A stretch of 64,000 nucleotides of DNA from CAIKOD01 sp035543455. GTDB taxonomy: Archaea > Halobacteriota > Methanomicrobia > Methanomicrobiales > Methanospirillaceae. The DNA lies in the NCBI GenBank assembly GCA_035543455.1, contig DATKKE010000011.1, positions 1 through 64,000 on the forward strand. The letters are read 5' to 3'. Shown piece by piece: positions 1 through 8,020 of the stretch. The notes under the pieces are model-generated. The model searched no databases. It saw nothing but the letters and a program-made list of their open reading frames with translations, and was not told where the DNA came from. The stretch's first letter is position 1. Every line of letters begins with the position of its first letter. A program made the position numbers and the translations under genes.

Positions 1-78
1 AGCGAGTAACACTACCAAAAAGATGAGGATTGTTCTCTTAATTTTCCTCACGCTCCTGATTTTCTCAAATTTCTTCAT
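1..78 (-). CDS. N-terminus of an unknown membrane or exported protein (truncated by window edge)
   Basis: An ATG at 78 on the minus strand opens a frame that runs off the left edge after 26 codons. The visible residues are a strongly basic N-terminus (MKKFEKIRSVRKIKR) followed by a hydrophobic run (TILIFLVVLLA), which is the layout of a signal peptide or signal anchor. A GGTGG ribosome-binding site lies 7 nt upstream of the ATG, and a TATA-like run at 126-137 sits at a suitable distance. The family cannot be identified from this fragment. Confidence 0.6.
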   Translation of the reverse strand, partial: MKKFEKIRSVRKIKRTILIFLVVLLA

Positions 79-125
79 AACATCGCCACCTTGATCAAGT
101 TGGATGTCGGATTAAATTGGACAGG

Positions 126-137
126 TTTATATATAAG
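126..137 (-). promoter_or_regulatory. TATA box for the truncated gene at the left edge
   Basis: The run tttatatataag reads as a good archaeal TATA element on either strand. Read on the minus strand it lies about 50-60 nt upstream of the ATG at 78, so a start site about 25 nt downstream would leave a leader long enough to hold the GGTGG ribosome-binding site. The assignment to this gene is inferred from position. Confidence 0.4.
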
Positions 138-407
138 GGAAATCAGCATCTCTGCATCCCCTTAACTAAACCATACCTTTTCTCATCCTGAATTCCGATT
201 TGAATATAATTGACCTTGCACTTTTCTAACTTATAAACCTATTGGTGTTTTTTCGATTTTTGACTCCTTCCATTGCCTGAATAGGTAAACCGGGGATGAT
301 TTGTCAACTCGCAGGTGGATAATAAAATTTGTGATCGTGACGATAAAATCTCTTAAATTTCTGTTATTTTTTAAAACAGATTAATTATAGCGGGAATATC
401 AAAACAT

Positions 408-518
408 ATCGCCCCGGTGGAGTGTATTTCACCTTAAAAGGCAAACCGGATTTGGCCTTTTGGAAGATGAAATAATTTTCCGGGGAGATCTCTATTTATA
501 GGATAGATATTGTTTTTT
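408..518 (+). ncRNA. Candidate small structured RNA (four-helix junction) with own promoter and U-run
   Basis: Contiguous complementary segments would fold into one closing helix and three hairpins: P1 408-415 with 482-489 (ATCGCCCC/GGGGAGAT, one mismatch); P2 416-422 with 427-433 around the loop TGTA, including two G-T pairs that work only if the plus strand is transcribed; P3 436-445 with 451-461 (AAAAGGC...GCCTTTT, one bulged G, loop CCGGA); P4 462-465 with 478-481. A TATA-like ttaattatag at 381-390 would place a start near 408-412, and six Ts at 513-518 would fit an archaeal terminator. No known RNA family is recognised. It could instead be a leader element of the gene at 695. Confidence 0.4.
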
Positions 519-694
519 CCGGTACAATACTGGATTATTCAGCCCCTTTAAAATCTCAATTCGCGCGCTAATCCATTTGTTAATCCTTAATCCATCAGTG
601 GCCACCGGTTAGACAAAGTTACTCTTCTGCCCGGGAATGACAATGGGACATCGCAACCATTTAGACACATCTCGCCAATCTAATCACATCCGTT

Positions 695-3600
695 ATGATT
701 CTGGATCAGGAAAAGATTGCCCGGATAAAAAACCTGCTCAAATTCAAACCGAAGGGAATGAGCATATCAGACATTTCCCACAATCTTAAGATGAACCGGA
801 ATTCGGTCGCAAAATACCTGGATCTCCTGCTCATCTCCGGACAGGTCGAGATGCAGAGTTACGGGACGGCAAAGGTATATTTTCTCTCGCAAAGGATCCC
901 CCTGTCCGCAATGCTCACCCTGTCCTCCGATCTGGTTATCATTGTCGATTCCGACTTGCGGGTGATACAGGTCAATGAAAATTTCATCCAGGCGTTCGGA
1001 CTAAACCGCGAGGTACTTATCGGGAATTCGGTCCTCGACATTCCCCTGCCATTTATTCCGGAACTTCCGGTAATCGATGTAATAAACAACTCAAAAACAC
1101 CGCAGGAAACTAACCGGGAGATCGAATTCGATCGTTTCGGTACAAAGACCTTTTTCAGGGCCAAGCTCGTTCCCACGGTATTCGAGGAAGGGACAAACGG
1201 GATCACGATTATTTTTGAAAATATTACCGAGAAAAAGGTATATGAGCAGCAGCTCAGGGTAAGCGAAGCCCGCTACCGGAGTGTTGTAGAAGACCAGACC
1301 GAATTCATATGCCGGTTCCTGCCCGATGGGACACACCTGTTTGTGAACGAAGCATATCTGCGATATTTCCAAAAGACGAAGGAAGAGATCATCGACAGGG
1401 TTTTTATCCCGGAAGTACCTCCGGAAGATCTGGAACGTCTCAAATCCCACTTTAAATCACTGACACCTGCAAATCCGGTCGCAAGCATCGATCACCGAAT
1501 CATCATGCCCGACGGCAATGTCCGGTGGCAGCGCTGGAGCGACCGTGTAATTTTCGACAATACGGGAAATATCGTCGAATACCAGTCCGTGGGCAGGGAT
1601 ATTACAGACCAGAAACTTGCTGAAAAAAGGGCAGGCGAATATACAAAGGGGATGGAGATCCTCTCCAAATCCGCGATGGATTTTATTGAAACCGATGAAA
1701 AGGAAGATATCTACCATAAAATTGCCAAAGGGACGAAATTGTTTTTCCCCGAGGCAGTTATCGTAATACATTCTTATCATAAAGATACCCGTCGGTTCCT
1801 TGTCCGTTGTGTTCTCGATGAACCCGCCCGTGAAAAAATCGCACGGATTGTCGGGGGAGATCCAATAGGGATGTCCTATACCATCTCAAACCGTCCGAGG
1901 ACTAATCTCATGAGCAGGGAACTTGTAAAAATTGATAATTCCCTGTATGAAGCAATCAACCGTTCTTTCACTGGTGAACAGTGTCAGGAAATAGAAAAAA
2001 GTATTGGGATCAGGGGAATTTATGTGATTGGACTTGCCTGGGGCGATGAACTTTTTGGGCGGGTGTCGATCCTGACCAGTCAGCCTGAACTGCCCGGAAA
2101 AGAGATCTTCGAGACATTCATCCGGCAATCCTCGATCGCCCTCCAGAAATGGTTCGCTGAAACCGCAAGAAAGGATAGCGAGGAACGGTTCAGGAGCATT
2201 GCAGAGTTCTCTCCTTTCCCTATCAGTATTATCGATTCGCAGGGGAATGTTATATATCTTAATAACCGGTTCTCTGAAGTGTTTGGTTACGGGAAAGACG
2301 AGATTTCTACGATCTACGACTGGCAGAACCTGGCATACCCGGACGATCTCGTGCGTGAGGGTATTGAGGCAACCAGACAACAATGGCTGCGAACTTCAGA
2401 TATCGGACAGGTAATGGAGACCGAGGCGAATGTCCGGTGCAGGGACGGGTCATCGAGGGATCTTATGATCCGGGCAGTTTCGATGTCAGGCGGGATCCAG
2501 TTTATCATATACGAAGATGTCACGTACCGGCTACAGACAGAAAAGATCCGCGCCTTTCATGCATCCATCGTTGAATCGGCTGATATGGCTATCGTAGGAA
2601 AAACCCTCGACGGTACCATTATATCGTGGAATAAGGGTGCCGAGAGGATGTATGGATATGCAAAAGAAGAAATTACCGGGAAATCCATGGATATTCTGGT
2701 TCCGGGGAAATACCGGGAAGAGATCGAAGAGATATTTCAAAAAGTGGCAAAAGGTATCAGTATAGAACGAATAGAGACCGTATGGCAAAAAAAAGACGGT
2801 TCCCTTATCGATGTTGCCCTCACGGTGTCCCCGATTCTCGATGATGGCGGAACCATTGTCGGAATATCAACGCTGGCAAGAGATATCACCCAGAAAAAAA
2901 TCAATGAACGAGATCTCCACGTTAAAGAATATGCAATTGAATCTTCAGTAATTGGTATTGGTATTTCGGACCTTTCCGGAAGACTGACGTACGCAAACCG
3001 GGCATTTCTTAGAATGTTTGGTTACCAGGAATTTAAAGAGGTAAAGAACAGTCCTCTCACATTCTTTGCCCACAACGACGAAAGGGAGATGAACCTGGCC
3101 TCGGAAGTCCTGGAATCCCTTAAAACGAAAGGGAGCTGGACTGGTGAGATCCGGCCGGTAAGAAAGGATGGTACAGCGTTCGATGCCCAGCTTTTTGCAT
3201 GTACCGTTACCGATTCTGATGGAACCCCGCTATGCCTGATGGCAACTTTTACGGACATTTCCGTGCGTAAGCAGGCCGAGCACGACCTGTACCTGAAAGA
3301 AAGTGCCATGGAATTTTCACAAAGCGGCCTCGCGATTGTTGATCTCGTAGGTAATCTTATTCATGCAAATATGGCCTTCGTGAAAATGCTCGGTTACAAT
3401 TCCCTGAATGAAATTATCTATCAGCCTGTTGATCATTTTGCCAATAACAGGCAGGAAATCCTTTCATGGATGAGAGCCATGAAAACGGCACTGAAAAATG
3501 AAGGAAAGTGGGAGGGTGAGGTTGTCATCTCAAAGAAAGACGGTACTATTGCGGATGTTTTCATCAGCGCAATACAAATTGCCAATTCATCAAAAAAGAC

Positions 3601-4096
3601 GCTTTATACGGTAATTTCGTGTTCGGATATTACCGAAACCATGAAGCTCCGGAGAAATCTGGAGATCCTGTCGAACGAAGTACAACTCCTTATTGATGCC
3701 TTTGAAAATCCTGCGTGTTTAGTCGATAAAGAAAATCACATCATCACCTGGAATAGGGCATTGGAAGAACTGTCAGGCCTTTCAGGGGAAGCAAAAGAAA
3801 TGGAGGAAGGTTACTTGAAGATTTTTAGCGAATACGGGTCCGCCGGTCCTCCCCTCGCGCTTTATTTCGAGATTCCCGAGGAGGAACTCGGGGCGAAATT
3901 TCCGTACCTTTCGAAGGTCGGCAAAACTATCTGTTACCGTCCCGATCACGATCCCTGGCCTGATTCGAAACGTGGTTTTGTATTTTCCGTGGCAATACCG
4001 ATCGAAGAACCGGGTGGAAATCGGACCGGCGCATTACACTATGTTAAGTATGCATCAGGCAACTGCATTGAACCCCCAAGAAGACAGAAATTATGA
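695..4096 (+). CDS. Giant one-component sensor: winged HTH followed by PAS and GAF-like domains
   Basis: The 1133-residue protein starts with a helix-turn-helix segment (about residues 1-66, containing MSISDISHNLKMNRNSVAKYL) that suits DNA binding. After it come roughly seven PAS modules (about 70-310 and 498-1133), recognisable by repeated endings such as DITDQK, DITQKK and DISVRK, and one GAF-like block near 318-490. There is no signal peptide, membrane segment, histidine-kinase or receiver domain. It is therefore best read as a cytoplasmic sensor-regulator that couples small-molecule or redox sensing to DNA binding. It is a paralogue of the gene at 8021-11536. The C-terminal module is a degenerate PAS. 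The start codon ATG has only weak ribosome-binding sequence upstream. Ligand and target are unknown. Confidence 0.85.
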   Translation: MILDQEKIARIKNLLKFKPKGMSISDISHNLKMNRNSVAKYLDLLLISGQVEMQSYGTAKVYFLSQRIPLSAMLTLSSDLVIIVDSDLRVIQVNENFIQAFGLNREVLIGNSVLDIPLPFIPELPVIDVINNSKTPQETNREIEFDRFGTKTFFRAKLVPTVFEEGTNGITIIFENITEKKVYEQQLRVSEARYRSVVEDQTEFICRFLPDGTHLFVNEAYLRYFQKTKEEIIDRVFIPEVPPEDLERLKSHFKSLTPANPVASIDHRIIMPDGNVRWQRWSDRVIFDNTGNIVEYQSVGRDITDQKLAEKRAGEYTKGMEILSKSAMDFIETDEKEDIYHKIAKGTKLFFPEAVIVIHSYHKDTRRFLVRCVLDEPAREKIARIVGGDPIGMSYTISNRPRTNLMSRELVKIDNSLYEAINRSFTGEQCQEIEKSIGIRGIYVIGLAWGDELFGRVSILTSQPELPGKEIFETFIRQSSIALQKWFAETARKDSEERFRSIAEFSPFPISIIDSQGNVIYLNNRFSEVFGYGKDEISTIYDWQNLAYPDDLVREGIEATRQQWLRTSDIGQVMETEANVRCRDGSSRDLMIRAVSMSGGIQFIIYEDVTYRLQTEKIRAFHASIVESADMAIVGKTLDGTIISWNKGAERMYGYAKEEITGKSMDILVPGKYREEIEEIFQKVAKGISIERIETVWQKKDGSLIDVALTVSPILDDGGTIVGISTLARDITQKKINERDLHVKEYAIESSVIGIGISDLSGRLTYANRAFLRMFGYQEFKEVKNSPLTFFAHNDEREMNLASEVLESLKTKGSWTGEIRPVRKDGTAFDAQLFACTVTDSDGTPLCLMATFTDISVRKQAEHDLYLKESAMEFSQSGLAIVDLVGNLIHANMAFVKMLGYNSLNEIIYQPVDHFANNRQEILSWMRAMKTALKNEGKWEGEVVISKKDGTIADVFISAIQIANSSKKTLYTVISCSDITETMKLRRNLEILSNEVQLLIDAFENPACLVDKENHIITWNRALEELSGLSGEAKEMEEGYLKIFSEYGSAGPPLALYFEIPEEELGAKFPYLSKVGKTICYRPDHDPWPDSKRGFVFSVAIPIEEPGGNRTGALHYVKYASGNCIEPPRRQKL

Positions 4097-4807
4097 TGGC
4101 ATAGGGTCCGAACAGCCCGTATTACACCATGGCCGGATACTCCAGGCGTGGTTCATAGCCTGTTCACGTTCAGCCATTATGGTTCATTCTTCACGCGAAC
4201 CGATGTGAACTTCGGGCATATGGCTCTTTTACCATGTTAACACTCCAATCATGACGTTAAGCGGTACACAACGAGATTCAGCATTTCCTGACAATTGCAG
4301 GGCCGGGATGCTATGAATCACTCACCTTTCTATCATTATTTACCACATCGGGTAAAAGAGATTTGTTTGGAACGAGAGCGTATCATGGGAAATTAATATG
4401 TTCCCTTTCTTAGGCTGGCAATCTCGATCATCTCACCGGAATTCCATGCGACGTTCTTTGGGATCCGGGCACCATTATTGTTTTCTTTTTACGGTTTTTT
4501 CCAGACCCTCCCTGGAGAATGTCCGATTTAGGCAGCATGCCTGACAGAAAACTTCACTGGTGAACTAAAAAAGCTCTCATAACCGGGTTAAGGGATATTG
4601 ATAAATTTCCTTCGTAAAGAATAAGAGAAAAATAGATTTAATCGATTTTATGGCACGAATGGCTGAGTTCTTCGGACCCCCCCAAGCCCTCGAAAGATCT
4701 GGTGAGTAGATGTGCCTGAAGAATTGCTTGCAAACGATACATATTTTAATTCTTCACTTCAGCTCTCCTCTTTGAGGGTAAATTATCATTAATGATTTAT
4801 ACGATGA

Positions 4808-4856
4808 ATATTTGCCAATCAGATTTGCATGGCAGAGTATATTTGCGAATCAGATT
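4808..4856. repeat. Direct repeat of 18 bp, period 31 bp
   Basis: ATATTTGCCAATCAGATT at 4808-4825 recurs as ATATTTGCGAATCAGATT at 4839-4856 with one mismatch. The 31-bp period is close to three helical turns, so both copies would face the same side of the DNA. It could be a paired protein-binding site, but the nearest downstream gene starts more than 350 bp away. Confidence 0.5.
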
Positions 4857-4971
4857 ACTTTAAAATAAATTGACAAGAACAAGTCTCTTTCCCGAAAATA
4901 ATCACAGTTCAGGCTAATTCAAAAATCCTGGCCAGAGAAAGGTACGATCAGGAACCTGGAAATGCTCTATT

Positions 4972-5109
4972 ATGATTCCGTTAAAGTCGCCCGTGCTTAA
5001 TCTGGCCGGCCGGCGCAATAAATGTCCGGACCGATGCGAATTATGTCAGGGAAAAATACCCGTAAAATCCAGGGAAAAATTCAATGCACACGGTTCTCAG
5101 GCACGATAG
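4972..5109 (+). CDS. Possible small Cys-containing protein (45 residues, doubtful)
   Basis: An ATG-started frame of 45 codons contains a Cys-x3-Cys-x2-Cys cluster (NKCPDRCELCQGK), which could bind a metal. There is no strong ribosome-binding site (only GGAA-like sequence) and no second clear ligand pair beyond one His. It is listed because the surrounding 1.1 kb is otherwise empty; chance is a realistic alternative. Confidence 0.18.
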   Translation: MIPLKSPVLNLAGRRNKCPDRCELCQGKIPVKSREKFNAHGSQAR

Positions 5110-5212
5110 ATTGCTATTCTGACAGTCGTAGTGCCGTGCAGAATTATCTGGCAAATAATAATAATATACTGGAATGACTATTCAACAATCCCAGAGGGGA
5201 GAGGTGTATAAA

Positions 5213-5581
5213 ATGGAACGTACAGCAGCACAACTTGCAAACAAAAAGAACATTGACCGGTATAAATCGGTTATCGAACTTGAGAAATTCGGACAGCCGG
5301 CAGTGGACCATCTTATCATGGCACTGAAGGATGAGGATCGCTGGGTCAGGTACGTTGCGGCGGATTCACTTGCAAACATTGGTGCAACACAGGCGGTCAC
5401 CCCCTTGATGGCGACGCTCAAAGATCCTGATCAGGACGTCCGTTTTGCTGCCGCTGCAGCACTTGGAAGGTTAGGTGATCGTAAAGCATTACCGGAACTT
5501 GAATCGGTATTGAAAAACGATAATGCTTATGTCAGGATCGCAGCAGAAGAAGCAATTGAGAGGATTTCAGTAGTTAGATGA
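5213..5581 (+). CDS. Small HEAT-repeat (PBS-lyase-type) protein
   Basis: The 122-residue product consists almost entirely of three or four short bi-helical HEAT-like repeats of the phycobilisome-lyase type: the motif DEDRWVRYVAADSLANIGATQAV is followed by DPDQDVRFAAAAALGRLGD and NDNAYVRIAAEEAIERI. Such solenoids bind other proteins and have no catalytic role themselves. The start at 5213 is preferred over the in-frame ATG at 5174, because GAGGTG lies 6 nt upstream of 5213 whereas 5174 has no ribosome-binding site. T-rich sequence after the stop (about 5610-5637) fits a terminator. It stands alone. Related HEAT blocks occur in the membrane proteins at 59490 and 60594. Confidence 0.85.
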   Translation: MERTAAQLANKKNIDRYKSVIELEKFGQPAVDHLIMALKDEDRWVRYVAADSLANIGATQAVTPLMATLKDPDQDVRFAAAAALGRLGDRKALPELESVLKNDNAYVRIAAEEAIERISVVR

Positions 5582-6151
5582 ATGTGTAAAGAAGATAACT
5601 TTATCCGCCATTTCTTTTCTTTAATCTTTTTAATTGTTCTCCGGGGGTTAATTCTTTGGGGTATTGTGCCATTTCAACCACCAGCTCATTAAGGAATTTA
5701 CGAGAGAAAAAATAGCCAGAGTATTGTTCCAAAATTCAGATCAAAAAAAGTGTTCCTGATAATGGACAGAAAATACTGACGCTCCAGGGGCTTCGCCCCC
5801 CGCTGTGGCGCCCCGGCGTTGTATTACCGGGATCAGCGTCATGGTAATACAGAAGAATCGCATGCTCCCCGCCCCCAAAGGGGCAGGGCTGGCGCAAGGG
5901 GGTCCATCAGAGTAAGAAATTAGTCGCTGAAATGTGACTATACCCTTCTTTAAATCTCGTACCTGGATATTGCATTGCACACAATATGCGCAACTGCGTA
6001 CATTTAATACCGATATTTGGGTGGATTTTCCCAAAAATACCACATTAAATCTTATGGATTTTAAAATGAAACAATGACAATATTTGTAAAATATACCAAG
6101 TGTTTTAAAGGCGAATCACAAATTAAATAGAACAAGGTGATGCCCATTACA
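5582..6151. other. Intergenic region with GC-rich palindromic element
   Basis: After the T-rich terminator of the HEAT gene, this gap holds a conspicuous GC-rich palindromic element at about 5777-5884 in otherwise AT-rich DNA, then AT-rich promoter-like sequence before the gene at 6152. The frames that cross the palindrome translate to low-complexity Pro/Gly/Ala sequence and are not believed. Confidence 0.5.
5777..5884. repeat. GC-rich palindromic intergenic repeat (copy 1)
   Basis: An outer inverted repeat TGACGCT (5777-5783)/AGCGTCA (5835-5841) encloses three small hairpins: GGGGC-TTC-GCCCC (5787-5799), CGC-TGTG-GCG (5801-5810) and CCCGG/CCGGG (5812-5816 with 5827-5831). Another stem, GTATTACC/GGTAATAC, spans 5821-5850, and GCCCC-CAAA-GGGGC follows at 5871-5884. 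The core GACGCTCC plus a GGGGC/GCCCC hairpin plus CCGCT-TGGC is shared with 22991-23040 and 35575-35635, so this is a dispersed family, possibly a REP- or MITE-like element. Confidence 0.6.
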
Positions 6152-6418
6152 ATGAATCCTCACAAACAATTAATTGATTCTATCTGCGATGAAATCCTTC
6201 CCAATATCGTTCGGTTGTACGAATCAGGGAAGATGAGCACTGCCTTAGATCGTGATCAGTTTGTGAAAATTATCGAACAGAAAGTGGATCTCGCAAACAA
6301 GTCCCTAAAAATGCTGCCTGTTGAGGATCAGGATATCTATCGGGCCAAAATTAATCGGGCATACGCAGAAAACATCGACAGGACTCAGCTAATACCAATA
6401 ATCTGTAATCGGGGATAA
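6152..6418 (+). CDS. Small conserved-looking protein of unknown function
   Basis: An 88-residue acidic/helical protein without signal peptide, membrane segment or Cys cluster. The frame can also start at GTG 6137 or ATG 6140, but AAGGTGA at 6134-6140 is well placed as ribosome-binding site for ATG 6152. The sequence (NPHKQLIDSICDEILPNIVR at the N-terminus, many Lys/Glu/Asp) is typical of a soluble all-alpha protein. No family is recognised. The codon content looks genuine. Confidence 0.6.
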   Translation: MNPHKQLIDSICDEILPNIVRLYESGKMSTALDRDQFVKIIEQKVDLANKSLKMLPVEDQDIYRAKINRAYAENIDRTQLIPIICNRG

Positions 6419-6430
6419 TCAGGGAAAAAG

Positions 6431-6538
6431 ATGGATTTCCGCCTGAAGAATAATAAATACGTTGTCCCGAGCAGACCTTGTACCGTAAAAACCGGAGAGG
6501 AACTGATTATGAAGGAAAGTACGACGTTCCGGAATTAA
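6431..6538 (+). CDS. Possible 35-residue protein
   Basis: An ATG frame preceded by AGGGA at 5 nt spacing encodes 35 residues ending at TAA 6536-6538, between the unknown gene at 6152 and the AIR-synthase-like gene. The middle (VPSRPCTVKTGEELIM) looks like ordinary protein sequence. The good ribosome-binding site and same-strand position favour it; its shortness argues against it. Confidence 0.3.
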   Translation: MDFRLKNNKYVVPSRPCTVKTGEELIMKESTTFRN

Positions 6539-6578
6539 TGAAAGGGTATTTTTAGCACATTTCGGGAGAATCATATAC

Positions 6579-8006
6579 ATGGATGTTGAGGAGTTTGCCC
6601 GACGTCAGCTCAGTGATGGGGTCCCGAAAGATCAGATTGTCCAGCACCTTACAGGACATCTCCTAAGGATAAAGGCCTTATCTCCTGAATATGCCGGGGC
6701 CTTCGCCCGCGCTGTGCTTGAAGAAGTGCTCAATAGCCGTGACCTTAAGGGGGATTTTTTTTCTTTTGAGCATTCAGGAGTCCGGATGGGAGAATTCGGG
6801 GTGGGATCAAGAGGTACGGGGGATTTTTTTACTCACCGGCAGATTGCAAGAATTATCGGAAAGACCAGAGCATCCGTCGGAGTTGACGAGATGGACGATG
6901 CCGGGGCGGTATTACTCCATCCGGATCACCAGGAAGGAAATTCCGGTGAGGTCCGGCATGAAGTCTCAGGAATTTCCAACAATGCCGGGAGAAATAAAGA
7001 ACCAGTTACCGGGCAGTACATCGTATGCACAGTCGACGGTATGCATTCGCGGCTTTCTGATTTTCCTTTTCTTGCCGGCTTTCACGTGACACGGGCCACA
7101 CTAAGAGACGTGTACGTAATGGGGGCCCACCCGCTCATGCTGTTTTCCGATATTCATGTCGCCGACGACGGGGACGTCGCTAAGATCTTTGATTACACAG
7201 CAGGTATCACCGTGGTCGGTGAGGCGCTGGACGTGCCCCTGATAACAGGGTCAACACTAAGAATTGGCGGGGATATGGTCCTTGGAAGCAGGATGACAGG
7301 TTGCGTAGGGGCAGTTGGTGTTGCTGATCACCTGACGGCACGAAAAGAGACGCGGGCCGGTGACGTAATCCTGATGACAGAAGGTGCAGGTGGCGGAACG
7401 ATCGCAACGGCAGCCATTTACTCGGGATTCCCGGAGGTAGTTGATGCGACGATAAACCTCCACTTTCTCAGTGCAACAGAGGCAATAATCTCAAGCAGCG
7501 TGCTCCCTGCCATTCATTCCATGACTGATGTGACAAATGGCGGCCTCCGGGGAGACGTGTACGAAATGGCGGAAACTGCCGGCTGCAGGATTATCATCGA
7601 AGAAGAATCAGTCAGATCGCTTGTCCAACGGGACGTCGCACGAATGCTGGAGAATCTGCAAATCGATTATCTCGGCGTTTCACTCGATGCATTGCTTGTT
7701 ACAGCTCCCGCAGATGCAGTGAAGGATATCATCGGCCTGGTTACCGGTACTGGTGTTGTAATCCGGGAAATCGGCCGGGTAGAAAAAGGCCCCTCCGGCT
7801 CCATTCTTGTTAAAGATGGAAAAGAAAAGGATTTTACGCCCGGGTTTCGGGAGTCAGCGTATACCCCTGTCAAAAAAGTTGTTGACTCCCGGTTGTCTGA
7901 CTTCGGGGAGATGAAGGGAAGGGTTGCATTCGCAGCCGAAGCGGCAATAGAGAAAAAGAACCGTGTGGCAGAGATCCTTAAAAACCGTTCACACCCTCGA
8001 GAATGA
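6579..8006 (+). CDS. AIR synthase-related (PurM/HypE/SelD-like) protein
   Basis: The 475-residue protein has the PurM-type ATP-binding fold: an acidic loop VDEMDDAGAV (about residues 100-110), a glycine-rich stretch TEGAGGGTIATAA and the conserved MTDVTNGGLRGDVYEMAE motif typical of the N- and C-terminal halves of the PurM/HypE/ThiL/SelD superfamily. An extra N-terminal helical region (about 1-75) is present. It lacks the C-terminal cysteine motif of HypE, so it is not a hydrogenase maturation protein, and it is longer than PurM. Related methanogen proteins are of uncertain function; an ATP-dependent activation reaction is the reasonable family-level guess. A GGGAGA ribosome-binding site precedes ATG 6579. 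It lies between the two giant PAS genes and converges with the second. Confidence 0.75.
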   Translation: MDVEEFARRQLSDGVPKDQIVQHLTGHLLRIKALSPEYAGAFARAVLEEVLNSRDLKGDFFSFEHSGVRMGEFGVGSRGTGDFFTHRQIARIIGKTRASVGVDEMDDAGAVLLHPDHQEGNSGEVRHEVSGISNNAGRNKEPVTGQYIVCTVDGMHSRLSDFPFLAGFHVTRATLRDVYVMGAHPLMLFSDIHVADDGDVAKIFDYTAGITVVGEALDVPLITGSTLRIGGDMVLGSRMTGCVGAVGVADHLTARKETRAGDVILMTEGAGGGTIATAAIYSGFPEVVDATINLHFLSATEAIISSSVLPAIHSMTDVTNGGLRGDVYEMAETAGCRIIIEEESVRSLVQRDVARMLENLQIDYLGVSLDALLVTAPADAVKDIIGLVTGTGVVIREIGRVEKGPSGSILVKDGKEKDFTPGFRESAYTPVKKVVDSRLSDFGEMKGRVAFAAEAAIEKKNRVAEILKNRSHPRE

Positions 8007-8020
8007 GAACGATTCCGGTG

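Larger units (their letters stand above)
79..694. other. Intergenic region with a candidate structured RNA
   Basis: This 616-base gap separates two divergent genes. Besides the TATA box for the left gene it holds a compact set of inverted repeats at about 408-489 followed by a T-run at 513-518 (annotated separately). A second TATA-like run, tttaaaat near 546-553, could serve the gene at 695. No open frame of convincing length is seen. Confidence 0.5.
4097..5212. other. Long intergenic region without a convincing gene
   Basis: This gap of about 1.1 kb is AT-rich with several short T-runs (about 4478-4500). It contains an 18-bp direct repeat at 4808-4825 and 4839-4856 (one mismatch, 31-bp period), a 45-codon frame at 4972-5109 described separately, and an AT-rich TATA-like stretch at about 5155-5170 that probably drives the HEAT-repeat gene at 5213. 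No RNA gene is recognised. The length suggests decayed coding sequence or an undetected RNA, but nothing shows this directly. Confidence 0.5.

Noticed and set aside
5741..6043. 100-codon minus-strand frame across the GC-rich palindrome
   Set aside because: Its middle is translated palindromic repeat (Pro/Ala/Gly) and it lacks a ribosome-binding site.
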